64,000 bases of DNA from JBBSDP01 sp038240605 (GCA_038240605.1 JBBSDP010000022.1:1-64000), one strand, 5' to 3'; shown: positions 35,764-46,700, numbered from the stretch's first letter. A program made the numbers and translations. Notes: a model not told the origin generated them from the sequence alone.

Positions 35764-36921
35764 ATGTCCCACCGATCCATGTCACGTCCCGATCCGATCC
35801 TTCCCGGCGCAACGATCGGCGTGCTCGGCTCCGGCCAGCTCGGCCGGATGTTCACCATCGCGGCGCGGCGGATGGGGTATCGCGTGCACACGCTCTCGCC
35901 CGACAGCGACACGCCGACCGGACAGGTCGCTGACGAAGAAGTGACCGCCGCGTACGACGACCTTGAGGCCGTCCACCAGTTCGCGCGGCGCGTACAGGTG
36001 GTCACGTTCGAGTTCGAGAACGTCCCCACGACAACCACCGAGGCCGCCGCTCGCCATGCCATCGTCCGCCCGGCAGGCACGGTGCTTCACGTAACCCAGC
36101 ATCGCCTGCGAGAGAAGACCTTCCTTTCCGAAATCGGCTTTCCGGTCACCCCCTTCCGCGTGGTCCGCAACATCGACGATCTGAAAGCGGCCATCAACGC
36201 ACTCGGCACGCCGGGCGTGCTCAAGACGGCGTCGTTCGGCTACGACGGGAAGGGGCAGCACACCGTGTGCTCGCTGGCGGACGCGCAGAATGCAATCGCG
36301 GATTCGCCGAACGTCGAGCGGGTGTACGAGGCTTTTGTCGATTTCGAGCGGGAAGTCTCCGTCGTCGCGGCGCGTGGAGTGGATGGCTCATTCGCCCACT
36401 GGGGCTTGATCGATAACACGCACCGCAACCACATCCTCGACTTGTCGGTCTGCCCGGCGAACGTGCCTCCCGCCATCGAGGCCGAAGCCGTCGAGATCAC
36501 ACGGGGGATCCTTGAATCACTCGATGTGGTCGGCGTCCTGTGCGTGGAATTCTTCCTGACGCGGACTGGCCGTCTGCTGGTCAACGAGCTGGCGCCGCGG
36601 CCGCATAACTCCGGCCATCTCACGCTCGATGCTCACGTCACCAGTCAATTCGAACAGCAGTTGCGCGCCGTCTGCGGATTGCCACTGGGGATCACCACCC
36701 GCCTCCGCCCCGCCGCCATGGCCAACCTGCTCGGCGACCTATGGGCCAACGGGACTCCCAACTGGTCCGCCGCCTGCGGAATTCCCAGTGTGAAGCTGCA
36801 CCTCTACGGCAAATCCGAATCCCGCCCCGGCCGCAAGATGGGCCACCTCACCGCCCTGGCGGATGCCCCTCAAGCCGCCGCCTCTCTGGCCGTTGCTGCA
36901 CGCGACGCGCTGAGCACCTAG
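35764..36921 (+). CDS. purK: N5-carboxyaminoimidazole ribonucleotide synthase
   Basis: 385 residues from the ATG at 35764; an ATG at 35779 is also possible and neither has a clear ribosome site. ATP-grasp enzyme with the N-terminal IGVLGSGQLGRM nucleotide/substrate loop, KTASFGYDGKGQ, EAFVDFEREVSVV and NELAPRPHNSGHLTLDA. It carboxylates AIR with ATP and bicarbonate to give N5-CAIR, which PurE then rearranges. It ends 6 bases before the convergent receiver gene. Confidence 0.95.
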   Translation: MSHRSMSRPDPILPGATIGVLGSGQLGRMFTIAARRMGYRVHTLSPDSDTPTGQVADEEVTAAYDDLEAVHQFARRVQVVTFEFENVPTTTTEAAARHAIVRPAGTVLHVTQHRLREKTFLSEIGFPVTPFRVVRNIDDLKAAINALGTPGVLKTASFGYDGKGQHTVCSLADAQNAIADSPNVERVYEAFVDFEREVSVVAARGVDGSFAHWGLIDNTHRNHILDLSVCPANVPPAIEAEAVEITRGILESLDVVGVLCVEFFLTRTGRLLVNELAPRPHNSGHLTLDAHVTSQFEQQLRAVCGLPLGITTRLRPAAMANLLGDLWANGTPNWSAACGIPSVKLHLYGKSESRPGRKMGHLTALADAPQAAASLAVAARDALST

Positions 36922-36927
36922 TCTTCC

Positions 36928-37308
36928 TCAGGCGGGCAGCGAGTCGGCGAGGTGGTGGCTGATCTTTTGCTCCAGCACCGACCACTTCGTTTCGCCCTTG
37001 ATGCAGAAATCCTGCGCGCCCAGGCGAAATGCTTCCTCCCGGTAGGAGGGTTCCTCGGCGGCGGTGTAGATCAGCACGGGAAGCGACCGAAGGCGGGGGT
37101 CGGACCGCAGCGCCCGCAGCACCTCGAGCCCGGTCATGCCCGGCATCATCACGTCGAGCAGGACGAGGTCGGGCGGCGACTCGAAGATGGATCTAAGGGC
37201 GCGAGCTCCAGAATCGAAACAGATGCCGATGTGGCCACTGATCCGCAACAGGCGCTGTAGCGCGGTTGCGGTCGTCTCATGATCATCAACGATCAATACA
37301 GTGGCCAT
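36928..37308 (-). CDS. Stand-alone response-regulator receiver
   Basis: 126 residues from the ATG at 37308. A single receiver domain: acidic pair in VLIVDDHE, phosphoacceptor in LVLLDVMMPGMTG, Thr in LIYTAAEE and Lys in FCIKGET. There is no output domain, so it works by protein contact, like CheY or Spo0F types. It lies 128 bases downstream of the 1661-residue propeller/toroid gene on the same strand and could modulate the ExbB/ExbD locus. No intact histidine kinase is in the window. Confidence 0.9.
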   Translation of the reverse strand: MATVLIVDDHETTATALQRLLRISGHIGICFDSGARALRSIFESPPDLVLLDVMMPGMTGLEVLRALRSDPRLRSLPVLIYTAAEEPSYREEAFRLGAQDFCIKGETKWSVLEQKISHHLADSLPA

Positions 37309-37436
37309 ATGAGCATTCAATTCACGACTGCTGAAATGCCGACGAGTCTGCACGGCCGGCCGATGGGAATGATAGACAGCCGTCCACGGGAAGAATACCT
37401 TCGAAATCGGGTAATGGAGGAGGTCGAAAGAAAAAA

Positions 37437-40400
37437 TTAGCGATCGGCCTGGCCGGCGGTCTCTAAGAGGGGGCCGTACCGATAATAAACCTCAAGGGTG
37501 AGCGCGCCGATGGCGGTGGTGAAGATGTTCCCCGCCCGCTCGGCCCGCTTCATGCTGATGCGCCACGCCCCATCGCTGGGTCCGCCCCGCTGTTGCATGC
37601 GCACCAGCCCGTCGCGCGTGTAGGCGTTCCAGACCTTCCAGGACCGGCTCTGCATCTGCATCATCGAGAGCGACGCGTAATACCAGTAATACATATCAGG
37701 GCGCGAGAGGTCCGGCGGCTCCTGGCCGAGGAAGTCCGTCGCCTCCTTCACCTGCACATCGCTGAGATGCTGGCCGAGGATCATGCGGCAGAATGCCATC
37801 TCGGCGGTCATCGGCGCAGTCGGGTTCCCGGAGGGAAGGTACGACGCGAGCATGCCGTGCTTACCCATCGTCGCATAGTCGATGTATTTCAGGATGCGCT
37901 TTCGGTTGGCGTCGGGGATCTCGAAGCCGAGCATCTCGGCGCTGTGCAGGGCCATGATCTCCCAGCCGAAGACGCTGGTATCGCCCGGCTCCCGCGGCGC
38001 GTAACGCCAGCCGCCGGTCTCCGGGTTCTGGCAGGAGAGGATGAACCGCGCGCCGGCGAAGGCGGCATCGGTGTAACGCTGGTCGTGAGTCATTAGCGCG
38101 GCTTCGGCCATGGCGAGCGTGGCGATCCCCTGATCGTAGAGATTTCCATGTGCCGACCCGGGTCCGCGCATATCGGCCGGGCCGCGCAGGTCGCCGTTGA
38201 CGTCCTGATTCCTCAGTAGGAAAGCGACGCCACGCTCGACTACCTCGCGATACGGGCCCGTCTTATTGGGCGCGTGATCCTGCGCAAGGAATGCCAGCAG
38301 CGCCAGCGACGTGTAAGCCATGTCATGCGGTGCGCGAGCTCGATGCCCCGCCGGCGCGTCATCGGCGACGTAGGTCCATCGCCCGTCGGGCTCCTGGAAG
38401 CGGGCGAGGTAAGCCAGCGCACGGCCCACCGCCGCCTCCGACTCCTTGGTACCGCCGAGCTTCTCGATCAGCGGTTTGCGCTGCTCGACGGAACGCTGGG
38501 CGTAAGGTGAATCCGGAGCGGTCAACCGGCCCGGGCCCTGCGATCCGGGAAGCGGCGCGACCGACGCCGCCGGCGTCGCCACGTCATCCGACATCAGCAG
38601 CGGCCGCCCGCGCTGCGAACCGGGAGGGCCGCTCGCCACCGGCGTAAACCCTTCGCCACCGCGTCCACGGCCACCAGTCAGGCCGGTCGGCGACGTGGCG
38701 CTCACGTCAACCCTCACGACGCCGGGTCCTTGCTTGACCACGGGGCCGGAAGCCTGGCGCGACACGCTGGCGATCCGTTCGCCGCCCGAAGCCGAGGGGC
38801 CGCCTGTGCCGATCGGAGGCGGAGCGTCCTGCCCGATGCCCGGGTGACCACGCTGTACCGGCAAAGCGATGCGCGGTCCTTCGGCGGCGCTGGCAAGGGC
38901 GGCCGGCGTGCCATCGGGGCCACCAGCCTGGGCCTGTGGGCCGGCGGGGCCACCGCCAATGCGCGGGAGGACAGGAGCAGGCGCCATCGAATTGTCAGCA
39001 ACTGGCGGAGCGACCGCGACGGGAACGCCCACGGAAGTGGACGCAGCCGCGATGGCGGCCGAGGGACTTGTGCCGGTCCCCAGTCTTGAGGGACTGACCG
39101 GAGCACTCGCGCCGGGTTCGCTGGCCGAACCGCCTGCGGGGGGCATCTCATCTGACGCGTTGCTGCGAGCGATGGCCCCGGTCCCCCTGGCGCCGATGTG
39201 CGGGAGGACTGGGTCAATCGTCCCCACCGGTGCCTCGGGAACCGCCGCCGTTGCGCCTGGTGTGCCGACCGAAGCGGCCGGCACAGAACGATGGCCCGCG
39301 GCCGCTGAGATCTCGCTTGCCGAGCCTGGCAATCCATCAAGTCGAGCCGGAGCATTGGCGCCCGAGCCCTGGCCAAGATCCGACGGTCGAGTCCCCTGTC
39401 CGGACGTGCTCGCGATGGCCTGCGGCACGGCGGGTTGAGTCGATGGAACGCCGGAGATCGATGCCGCGTCGGTCAGTGGTTTTTCGGATGACGCCAGCGA
39501 ACTCCCGGCGTGCGGCCCGGCGAACTGAACTTCGGGCACCGCCGCCAGTCCGCTTTCGCGGGCGACTGGAGAATTGCCGGACGCTGAGCTACCCGCGACC
39601 AGCGAAGCGGCCTTGTCCCCGGTTCGGGAAGCGACCTGCACCGGCTGGGTGGTCGGGCCCGCAATGGAGCGCGTGGGACCCGCCTGCACCGCAACCTCCG
39701 ACGCGCCGGTCGGACGGGCATCGCCCGTCGGGGCCAGCGGGGACGCCTTCGCAGCCGCGCCACCACTCGCCGAAGCGGTAGGAGAAGCTTCCTCACTCTT
39801 CTGTTGCGTGCGGGCGGGACCGGCCACGCCAACCCTGGGCGCGGTCACGAGCGCGAGTCCTTTGGTTGCATCGGGAAGCGATTCGGTCGAGGCCGCAGCG
39901 CTCGTGACGCCCCCCACGTGCGGGGCGATGGGTGCGGGGGCCGCGGCCTGGCTTTGGACGTCCGGGTTTGACTGCGGAAGGGCGCCTGCGGCCAATGCGC
40001 CTGGACCATTTGGCGATCGGCTCGCCGTCGTGGATTCCCGCGGCGCGGCTGCGATGCCCTTCATTTCGGTGGCACTCGCCTGGGCGAGGGGCGAGGCTTC
40101 GGCTTGTTGCCGTTGCCGCTGCGCAGTGGCCACCGGGGCGACCTTCGGCGCGTCCAACGCCGTGGCTTCCGGAGCGGCCTGAGGGGCTGAGTCCGCTGAC
40201 GCGGCCGGCTTGAGCGATGGTGCACGCGGCGATGCCTGTGACACCCCGCCCTGTGCCTCAATGGCGGTGCGCGGTGGAGCGGGCAACTCGGTGGCCGTGG
40301 GCGCCGCAGCCGTCGCCTCCGCCACCGAACGCCTTGGGGCCGGCGTCGCCAGTTCCGGCGCGGTCGGGGCATCGGGATGCGCCTCGGCCACGGGCGCATG

Positions 40401-42422
40401 CGCATTGACTCGCGCATTCGCCTGCGGCTGGATCGCGTTTGGCGCCGAGGGTGGCACCACCGCGACGTGTTCGTCCGGCGGAGCGGCGCGGGCAACCGAC
40501 GGCGCGGGCTGCGCAACGGGATCCGCGGCTGGCTTTGCCGTGGGCGAATCAGTGCCCGCAGTCAGGACCTTCGGCTGTGGAAGCGCTATGGGTTGAGGCA
40601 CCTCAAGGTGAACCAGTGGTGGAGGCGAGGCCGTTGGGGACTGCTGCGGCTCGGCCGCCGTCAGCGGCTTCGCTTCGCGAGGGAGAGTTACGTGAACCTC
40701 CGGCTGATCGGATCTCGGTGACTCTGCGCGCACCGCCACTTCCGCCATCCGTGGATTGACGGGCGCGACCTGCGGAGCCGCCACTTCGACCTTAACGCCG
40801 CCGGGCAGATCGGCGCGCGGCGTTTGCACATTGATGGCCGGGGGCGCTGCCAGCGCCTCGGCCTGTGCCGGGCCGGGCTGGCTCGATCGCGAAAGTTCGG
40901 CGGGGGTGCCGGATCGCACCGGCAGATCGGAGCTGAGCGGGTTGCGGATCGCCAGCGCCTCCTGGAGTTCCTTCGGAAGGCTCAGGGCCAGGTCTAATCC
41001 GGTCTCCTTCTTAACGAGCTGGCGCACGTTTGGATTCTGCACCATCACGACGACGAAGCTGAGCGCGAAAGTGATCAGCACGTGAAACAGTAGGGAAAGC
41101 AGCAGGCATTTTTGCAGGAGGCTCAGCCGATGCTCGCCCCATCCGCGCAGGGCCAGGAGCAGTGGGATCAGCACCAAGAGCGAGAGGAGCATCACCCACG
41201 TGCTGTACCCCAGGTGCGGCAGCGGATGTCCGGTGCGCTGTGCAAACACCTCGCGCGAGTCGGACACGTACAGGTCATAACCCCCGCGCGATCCTGGGCG
41301 ATCGGAGCTGAAATAAAGCCGGTATCCGCCCATCCCCAGTGCCGGATCGGCTTCGTTGTCAGCGCTGTTGACCAGTGGCCCCAGGTTTTCCACCTGTCCA
41401 AATCGCCAATCGGCGACGCGGCAGCGATAGATGTCGAACTTGCCGAATCCGCCCGGACGATCCGACGAGAAGTAGAGGAAGTCCCCCGCCGGCGACATAC
41501 AACTCGCCCCCTCGACGTACGGCGTATTGATGCCGGCGATCTCGTACGCGGGCGCAAACGCCAGCGCGGGCGCCGCGGGCTGAGATGTTGGAGACTCGGA
41601 CGGCTGCGTCGCCGGCTGTGTGCCCGGAGTCGCTTCGGCCGATGCGAGGCCGGGCGACGCCGACACTTCTTCCGATGGCTGGGTGGAGGGCTGCGTGGAG
41701 GGTAGATTGGCTGCGATGGCCGCCGCGGGGATGTCCGCCTCGGCGATCCAGAGGTCGTAGTCGGTCGTCTCGGTTTCGCGGATCGTGGCGCGCCACGATT
41801 CCTTCTGCGCCCGCAGCGCTGCCTTGCGGTTGGTCGCGAAGATCAGGTGCGTGCCGTCGGGCGTCGGGTCGGGACTGAACTCGTTGAACTCGCCGTTGAC
41901 CGATGGGCCCAGATTGAACGGCGTTCCCCATGAGCCGTCGGCGCCACGCGACGATGCCCAGATGTCGTACCCACCAAGCCCACCCGGGCGGTCGGAATAG
42001 AACAGGAGGAAGCGGCCGTCGGCGGTCACGCGCGGGCCAAGGTCGTCGCTCGGACCCTTGAGCGATTCGATCAGCTTCGCCTCACCCCAGATGCTGTGCG
42101 CGCGGACGCTTCGATAGATGTGCGCGCCGGCGCCGGGCTTGCCGCGGACGAAATACAGCTCGTTACCGTCGGGCGAGATCGACGGCTCATACTCCTGGCC
42201 TTCGGTATTGAACGTGGATCCAAGCGCCTTCGGCAACGACCACATCACTTCGCGCACACGCGCCTCGGAATCCGCAACGCGGATCACCCCGCCATCCGTC
42301 CAGACCTTCTTCCCCATGAACCAGTAGGTCGACCCTGCCCCCAACGCCGCGAGCGCAACTACTCCGAACACCCATCGAAAGACGTGCGACCGTCGAGGTT
42401 TCGTGGCGTTTTCGTCGTTCAT
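37437..42422 (-). CDS. 1661-residue PD40-propeller / TM / long disordered linker / alpha-toroid protein linked to ExbBD
   Basis: The start is 6 bases after the exbD stop. Domains: TM1 (about 16-36); a PD40/TolB-like propeller (about 75-395) with repeats such as PSISPDGNELYFVRG, FYSDRPGGLGGYDIW and YFSSDRPGGFGKFDIY; TM2-TM3 (about 406-428 and 437-460); about 860 residues of Ala/Pro/Ser/Gln-rich low complexity with TQP motifs (465-1320); and a squalene-cyclase/prenyltransferase-like alpha-toroid (about 1323-1661, QEPDGRW, PETGGWRYAP). No DxDD acid motif of squalene-hopene cyclase was seen, so the toroid is probably a binding domain. Position and layout suggest a TonB/TolA-like energy-transducing arm that crosses the periplasm, with a sensor propeller. 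This is inference. No TonB C-terminal domain is present. Confidence 0.8.
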   Translation of the reverse strand: MNDENATKPRRSHVFRWVFGVVALAALGAGSTYWFMGKKVWTDGGVIRVADSEARVREVMWSLPKALGSTFNTEGQEYEPSISPDGNELYFVRGKPGAGAHIYRSVRAHSIWGEAKLIESLKGPSDDLGPRVTADGRFLLFYSDRPGGLGGYDIWASSRGADGSWGTPFNLGPSVNGEFNEFSPDPTPDGTHLIFATNRKAALRAQKESWRATIRETETTDYDLWIAEADIPAAAIAANLPSTQPSTQPSEEVSASPGLASAEATPGTQPATQPSESPTSQPAAPALAFAPAYEIAGINTPYVEGASCMSPAGDFLYFSSDRPGGFGKFDIYRCRVADWRFGQVENLGPLVNSADNEADPALGMGGYRLYFSSDRPGSRGGYDLYVSDSREVFAQRTGHPLPHLGYSTWVMLLSLLVLIPLLLALRGWGEHRLSLLQKCLLLSLLFHVLITFALSFVVVMVQNPNVRQLVKKETGLDLALSLPKELQEALAIRNPLSSDLPVRSGTPAELSRSSQPGPAQAEALAAPPAINVQTPRADLPGGVKVEVAAPQVAPVNPRMAEVAVRAESPRSDQPEVHVTLPREAKPLTAAEPQQSPTASPPPLVHLEVPQPIALPQPKVLTAGTDSPTAKPAADPVAQPAPSVARAAPPDEHVAVVPPSAPNAIQPQANARVNAHAPVAEAHPDAPTAPELATPAPRRSVAEATAAAPTATELPAPPRTAIEAQGGVSQASPRAPSLKPAASADSAPQAAPEATALDAPKVAPVATAQRQRQQAEASPLAQASATEMKGIAAAPRESTTASRSPNGPGALAAGALPQSNPDVQSQAAAPAPIAPHVGGVTSAAASTESLPDATKGLALVTAPRVGVAGPARTQQKSEEASPTASASGGAAAKASPLAPTGDARPTGASEVAVQAGPTRSIAGPTTQPVQVASRTGDKAASLVAGSSASGNSPVARESGLAAVPEVQFAGPHAGSSLASSEKPLTDAASISGVPSTQPAVPQAIASTSGQGTRPSDLGQGSGANAPARLDGLPGSASEISAAAGHRSVPAASVGTPGATAAVPEAPVGTIDPVLPHIGARGTGAIARSNASDEMPPAGGSASEPGASAPVSPSRLGTGTSPSAAIAAASTSVGVPVAVAPPVADNSMAPAPVLPRIGGGPAGPQAQAGGPDGTPAALASAAEGPRIALPVQRGHPGIGQDAPPPIGTGGPSASGGERIASVSRQASGPVVKQGPGVVRVDVSATSPTGLTGGRGRGGEGFTPVASGPPGSQRGRPLLMSDDVATPAASVAPLPGSQGPGRLTAPDSPYAQRSVEQRKPLIEKLGGTKESEAAVGRALAYLARFQEPDGRWTYVADDAPAGHRARAPHDMAYTSLALLAFLAQDHAPNKTGPYREVVERGVAFLLRNQDVNGDLRGPADMRGPGSAHGNLYDQGIATLAMAEAALMTHDQRYTDAAFAGARFILSCQNPETGGWRYAPREPGDTSVFGWEIMALHSAEMLGFEIPDANRKRILKYIDYATMGKHGMLASYLPSGNPTAPMTAEMAFCRMILGQHLSDVQVKEATDFLGQEPPDLSRPDMYYWYYASLSMMQMQSRSWKVWNAYTRDGLVRMQQRGGPSDGAWRISMKRAERAGNIFTTAIGALTLEVYYRYGPLLETAGQADR

Positions 42423-42428
42423 CGTTTT

Positions 42429-42863
42429 TTACCGTTCTGGCGCGGGTGCTTGTGCGTCTTCGACGTAAACGATCTTCGCCTCCCCCACGCCGGCCTTGCG
42501 GCAGAGGCGAGTGACGTCGGCAAAGTTGCGCATGATCGTCCGCTCGTCGGCGCGGACGATGACGGCGGTCGTCGGGCTGCCGCTGATCGTGCCGCTCAAC
42601 AGGTGGCCGAGGGCGGCGTCATCGTAGGTCTTGCCGTTGACCACCTTCGTCCCATCCTGGCGGATATTGATGATCAGTTGCTTGGGCGGCGCGGAGATCG
42701 GCGTGAATTGCGACGCGTGCGGAAGCTGCACCGCCAGCTCCTTCTCCACCTGGGCGAACGTCGTCGCACACATAAAGAAGATGAGCAGGTTGAAGACCAT
42801 GTCGGTCAGCGGGACCAGGTTGTACGGCTCCTCGCCTTCGCCCATCGGGTCGCGGATGCGCAT
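42429..42863 (-). CDS. ExbD/TolR-type proton-channel subunit
   Basis: 144 residues. ATG with GAGGAG about 11 bases upstream. A single N-terminal transmembrane helix (NLVPLTDMVFNLLIFFMCAT) carries Asp21 at the place of the proton-carrying Asp of ExbD/TolR. A periplasmic domain follows (KQLIINIRQDGTKVVNG...VIVRADERTIMRNFADVTRL) with the usual ExbD folding pattern. It lies 15 bases after exbB and 6 before the giant gene. It should form the motor with ExbB and transmit proton-motive force to a periplasmic partner. Confidence 0.92.
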   Translation of the reverse strand: MRIRDPMGEGEEPYNLVPLTDMVFNLLIFFMCATTFAQVEKELAVQLPHASQFTPISAPPKQLIINIRQDGTKVVNGKTYDDAALGHLLSGTISGSPTTAVIVRADERTIMRNFADVTRLCRKAGVGEAKIVYVEDAQAPAPER

Positions 42864-42878
42864 CGTCTCGGCTCCTCG

Positions 42879-43709
42879 CTAAAGCGTGCTGGTCACCCGC
42901 AGTTCCGCGTCCGACTCGGCATTGAAGCCGTACTCGTCGGAGAACTCTGCCAGCTCATCGTTGAGCTCGGAAACAAGGCGTTCGATCCGGCCGACGAAGA
43001 AGTAGTAAAAGAGCGTGACGACAATCGCGACGGCCAGGCCGCCGAAGGTGTTGACCATCGCCTCATAAATGCCGGTGGAGAGCTGATCGACGCGTCCGAC
43101 GCCCGCCACCGCTGCCACCTGGAAGGCCTTGATCATCCCGGAGATCGTCCCGATCAGGCCCAGCAAGGTCGCGACGCTGCCCAGCGCGTAAAGGAACCGC
43201 ATGTTGCGGCGTAATTTCAGCGCTTCGTTGCCGCCGGAGTCTTCGATCGCCTTCTCCGCCGCGGTGAACCCGCGGGGCAGCCGTTTGATGCCGGCAGCGA
43301 TCATCCGGGCGATCGGGGAATCGTGAGCGCGGCAGTACTGGAGGGCCGCCTCACGGTCGTCGCGAAGGTCGCGGAAGACGTTGCGGAGACCGGGAATGAA
43401 CCCGGACGGGATCACGCTGTTGCGGCGAAGGGCGAAGAAGCGCTCGATGATGATCGTCACCGCCAGCACGCTGCACAATGCCAGCGGGTACATGAAAAAC
43501 CCGCCCTTGAAGAACATCTCATAGACGGAGATCTTCGGAGCGACGGCGTTTGCCGCAGGTTGGGTTGACGCCGCCGCCGCGCCGTCGCCCGCCGGAGCGG
43601 CCTCCTGCGCCGTCGCGCGCACCGCTCCCGCCATGAACAGTACCGCGCCGAGCACCGCCGGCGCCAGCCGCCACTTCCCCCCTGCACGTTTTGAACTCAC
43701 AAGCCGCAT
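42879..43709 (-). CDS. ExbB/TolQ/MotA-type motor subunit with signal-like N-terminus
   Basis: 276 residues. ATG with AAGGAT upstream. A cleavable-looking signal (13-35) and a STQPA linker precede TM1 (about 70-90, PLALCSVLAVTIIIERFFAL). A cytoplasmic loop follows with RDDREAALQYCRAHDSPIAR, then TM2 (about 175-198, LGSVATLLGLIGTISGMIKA) and TM3 (about 215-242, STGIYEAMVNTFGGLAVAIV), the conserved MotA/TolQ/ExbB block. It forms the pentameric proton channel with ExbD. It is the second gene of the TPR-exbB-exbD-giant operon. Confidence 0.93.
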   Translation of the reverse strand: MRLVSSKRAGGKWRLAPAVLGAVLFMAGAVRATAQEAAPAGDGAAAASTQPAANAVAPKISVYEMFFKGGFFMYPLALCSVLAVTIIIERFFALRRNSVIPSGFIPGLRNVFRDLRDDREAALQYCRAHDSPIARMIAAGIKRLPRGFTAAEKAIEDSGGNEALKLRRNMRFLYALGSVATLLGLIGTISGMIKAFQVAAVAGVGRVDQLSTGIYEAMVNTFGGLAVAIVVTLFYYFFVGRIERLVSELNDELAEFSDEYGFNAESDAELRVTSTL

Positions 43710-43763
43710 GCTGGATCCTTCATGGTTAGGTACGACTGAGACGCTACGGAGGACGCGGAAAAA

Positions 43764-46700
43764 CTACGAGCCTTTGATCGTCTTGAGGCGGTCCTGGGCG
43801 AGACCTGCTTCGGGCGCGTCTTTGTATTTCGTCACGAGCTGCGTGTACTGCTGCTTCGCCTGATCGAGCTGCTTGAGCTGCTCGAACGCACGGCCGGCCT
43901 CGAACAGGGCTCGCGCGGACCACTTCGGATACGCGTAAACGTCCTCCACCGCGAGCAGCGCGGGAATCGCCTGCTCGAACTTCTGTTCGGCGAGGTAGGT
44001 TTCTCCCGTCTGGAACTGCGCCCGGGCGGCGGTCTCTCCGTTCGTGGAGGCGATCACCTTTTGATATGCGCCGCGGGCGTCATCGTATTTCTTCAGGTTC
44101 TCTAGCGCCCAACCGACCCCGAACTGCGCGCGATAAGCGAACGAATCCTTGGGATACTTCTGAAGGAACTGCTGATCTGTCGCGAGCGAGGCGTCGAAGC
44201 GATTTTGTGCCGCCTGCACTTCGGCCAACTTCAACATCGCCACGGGAGCGTCCTTGTGGTCGGGATGCCTGGCGAGCAGATCGGCGAGCGTCTTTTCCGC
44301 AACATCCATCGTGCCGGCGTCCGCGGCGGCCAACCCCGCTTGAAGCATCGCGGAAGGCGCGAGCTCATCGTCCGGATGCCTGGCGGCAAAGTCTCCGAAC
44401 GCGACCGCGGCCTTGTCGGACTTGTTCAACTTCTGATAGCACCAGGCGAGACGATAGGCCGCGGCAGACTGGATCTTGGCGTCGGCCGAGGTATCGGCCA
44501 CCACGGCTTCGAGTAGTGGCGTCGATTCTTCATATTTCTTGTCGGCGTACAGCAACTCGGCCAGCTCGGTGCGAACCGCCGGAGCCAGCTTGCTGTCGGC
44601 ATGGTTCTTAATGAGTCGTCGGTAGGTTTCGGCGGCGGCGGCGTTGTCCTTCTGGCCGCGCTGTGCCCAGGCAAGATCATAAAGGACGGTATCGCTGGCC
44701 TTGGGGTCTTTGGCCAGCTCCGCAAGCATCTTGGCGGACTCCTCTCCCTTCCCCTGCGACGCGAGGATGGACGCCGCGAGCTGACGGGCCTTGATCGCGT
44801 TGGGGCTCTCCGGATGAGCGGCGGTGAACCTCTGAAGTGCAGTGAGGGCGGGATCGGCGCTACCCGCCTCCTTCAGCGCTACGCCCTGCTGAAACGCCGC
44901 ATCGGCCGCCAATGGGTGAGCGGCGTACGTCTGCGCCATTTCACCCCAGGTGGCAGCGGCCTGTGGGTACTTCTTAGCGTCGTAGTCGACCCAGCCGAGC
45001 AGATAGCTCGCTGGCGCCGCCACCTCGGCCGGCGGCTTTGCCGCCAGCGCCTTGCCGAGCGAGGCGCGGGCCGCGTCCCCCTGCCCGGCCTTGTACTGAA
45101 GCTGCCCTAACTCGAACAGCCCGCGCTGCACCCAGGGAGAGTCGGCGGCGGGCGATTGTGCCAGCGCGGTCAGCGTCACCTGGGCGCCGGCCGCGTCCCC
45201 GCCGCGCATTTGGGCCAGTCCGAGTTTGAACTGCGCCTCGCGCTTGTCCCCTTTGGCGGCCGTAACGAACTGCTTGAGCGCCGCGGCCGCTTCCGTGTTC
45301 TTCCCCTGCTGGAGCTGCGCGTCGCCCAGCAGGAAGATCGCCGGCTGCAAATCGTCCGCCTGAGCCACGCGCGGGTCAGCCGCCAGCGGCTGCAACCGCT
45401 CTACCGCCCTGGGATAGTTGCCGGCGAAGTATTCACACTGGCCCGCGCGAAGCTTGAAGCGAAGCTGCCGGGTCTCGTCCTTCGTCGACGCCGCCAGTGC
45501 ATCGAATGCCTTTTCCGCCTCTGGATATTTGACGAGGAGGAAAAGGTTCTCCGCGTCGAGCTCCGCCACCGGCGCGCCCAGGTCGCCCGGGGCGGCTGAC
45601 AGCTTGGCAAACTGTTCGCAAACGGCGTGGCTTGCGTCGTACTTGCTCAGCTTGTGCAGGCAGAACGCCTCGCGGTAAAGCGCTTCGGGCAATTGCGGGC
45701 TCTTGGGATACCGCGTCGCCAGCGCCTCGAACTCCCTGGCTGCGTCGTCAAACTTCGTCAGCTCCATCAGGCAGACGGCCCGGTCAAGCAGTACCTGACT
45801 GAGGTTGGCCGGCGGTGGCTGCGTCTTCGCCAGGGCATCAAGCGTTGCGCGGGCGGCGTCGAATTTCTTGTCGGTAATGTCGCATTGCGCTAAGCCGTAC
45901 TGCGCTTCGGCAGCGCGGCTGGGATCGTCCTTCACGACCTCCGCCAGCGTCGAGCGCGCGTCGGCGGTCTTGCCGGCGGCCAGGGCGGCCAGGCCGAGCT
46001 GAAGCTTCGCCGGCTTGGCGTAGGCGCTGGTCGGGAAATCCTTCACGACCGACCCGAGCGGCTGAAGGGACGCTTCGTATTTCCCGCCCTTGTAGAGCGC
46101 GAGGCCGAGGCTATACAGCGCGTCCGCCTTTCGCGTCTCGGGCGCGGTGGCAACCATCTGGCGGTACCGCTCGGCCGCCTCGGCAAATTTCCCCTGCGCT
46201 TCCAGGGCCTGTCCGGCGAGCAGCTCGGCGTCGAGCTGATAGCGCGAGTTCGGATAATCCTTCACGAGTTTTTCGAGACTCTGAACGGCTTCGGCATTCT
46301 GACCATTTTGCTTCTGGGACAGGGCAAGGAAGTAAACCGCCGTCGCCCCCTGCTCGCTCTTGGGATACTGCTGGAGAAACGCGGTGCAGGCATCGGCGGC
46401 CTCCTTCGGTTTCCCGGCCAGGTAGAGCGTCTGGGCGCGATAGAGCGCACCCTGTTCGGCCTGTTTGCTCTTGGGATATTTCTCAGCCAGCTCCGCCAGG
46501 TCCTTCAGGGCTGCGTCGTACTGCTTATCGGACAGCTCGCAATACCCCAGGAGCGCGAGCGCCTCGTCGCGTTGGTCGAACTTCGCGTCCGTCAGAACCT
46601 GGCGAAGCTGCGTGATCGCCGGCTGAAATTCGCCGAGGCGGTAATGACAGATGGCCAGCGCATAGCGAGCGGCGGTTGCCTCCGGGTGATCGGGATTCTC

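Noticed and set aside
37437..38460. Toroid domain considered as an active squalene-hopene cyclase
   Set aside because: The DxDD-type acid motif is not visible and the domain is only about 340 residues, too short for the two-domain enzyme.
38714..40721. Several 100-220 codon frames over the linker of the 1661-residue protein
   Set aside because: They are alternate frames of an Ala/Pro/Ser/Gln-rich repeat-like region. All are low-complexity and lack ribosome sites.
42096..43214. A 372-codon open frame opposite exbD/exbB
   Set aside because: It is antisense to two clear motor genes with good starts and motifs.
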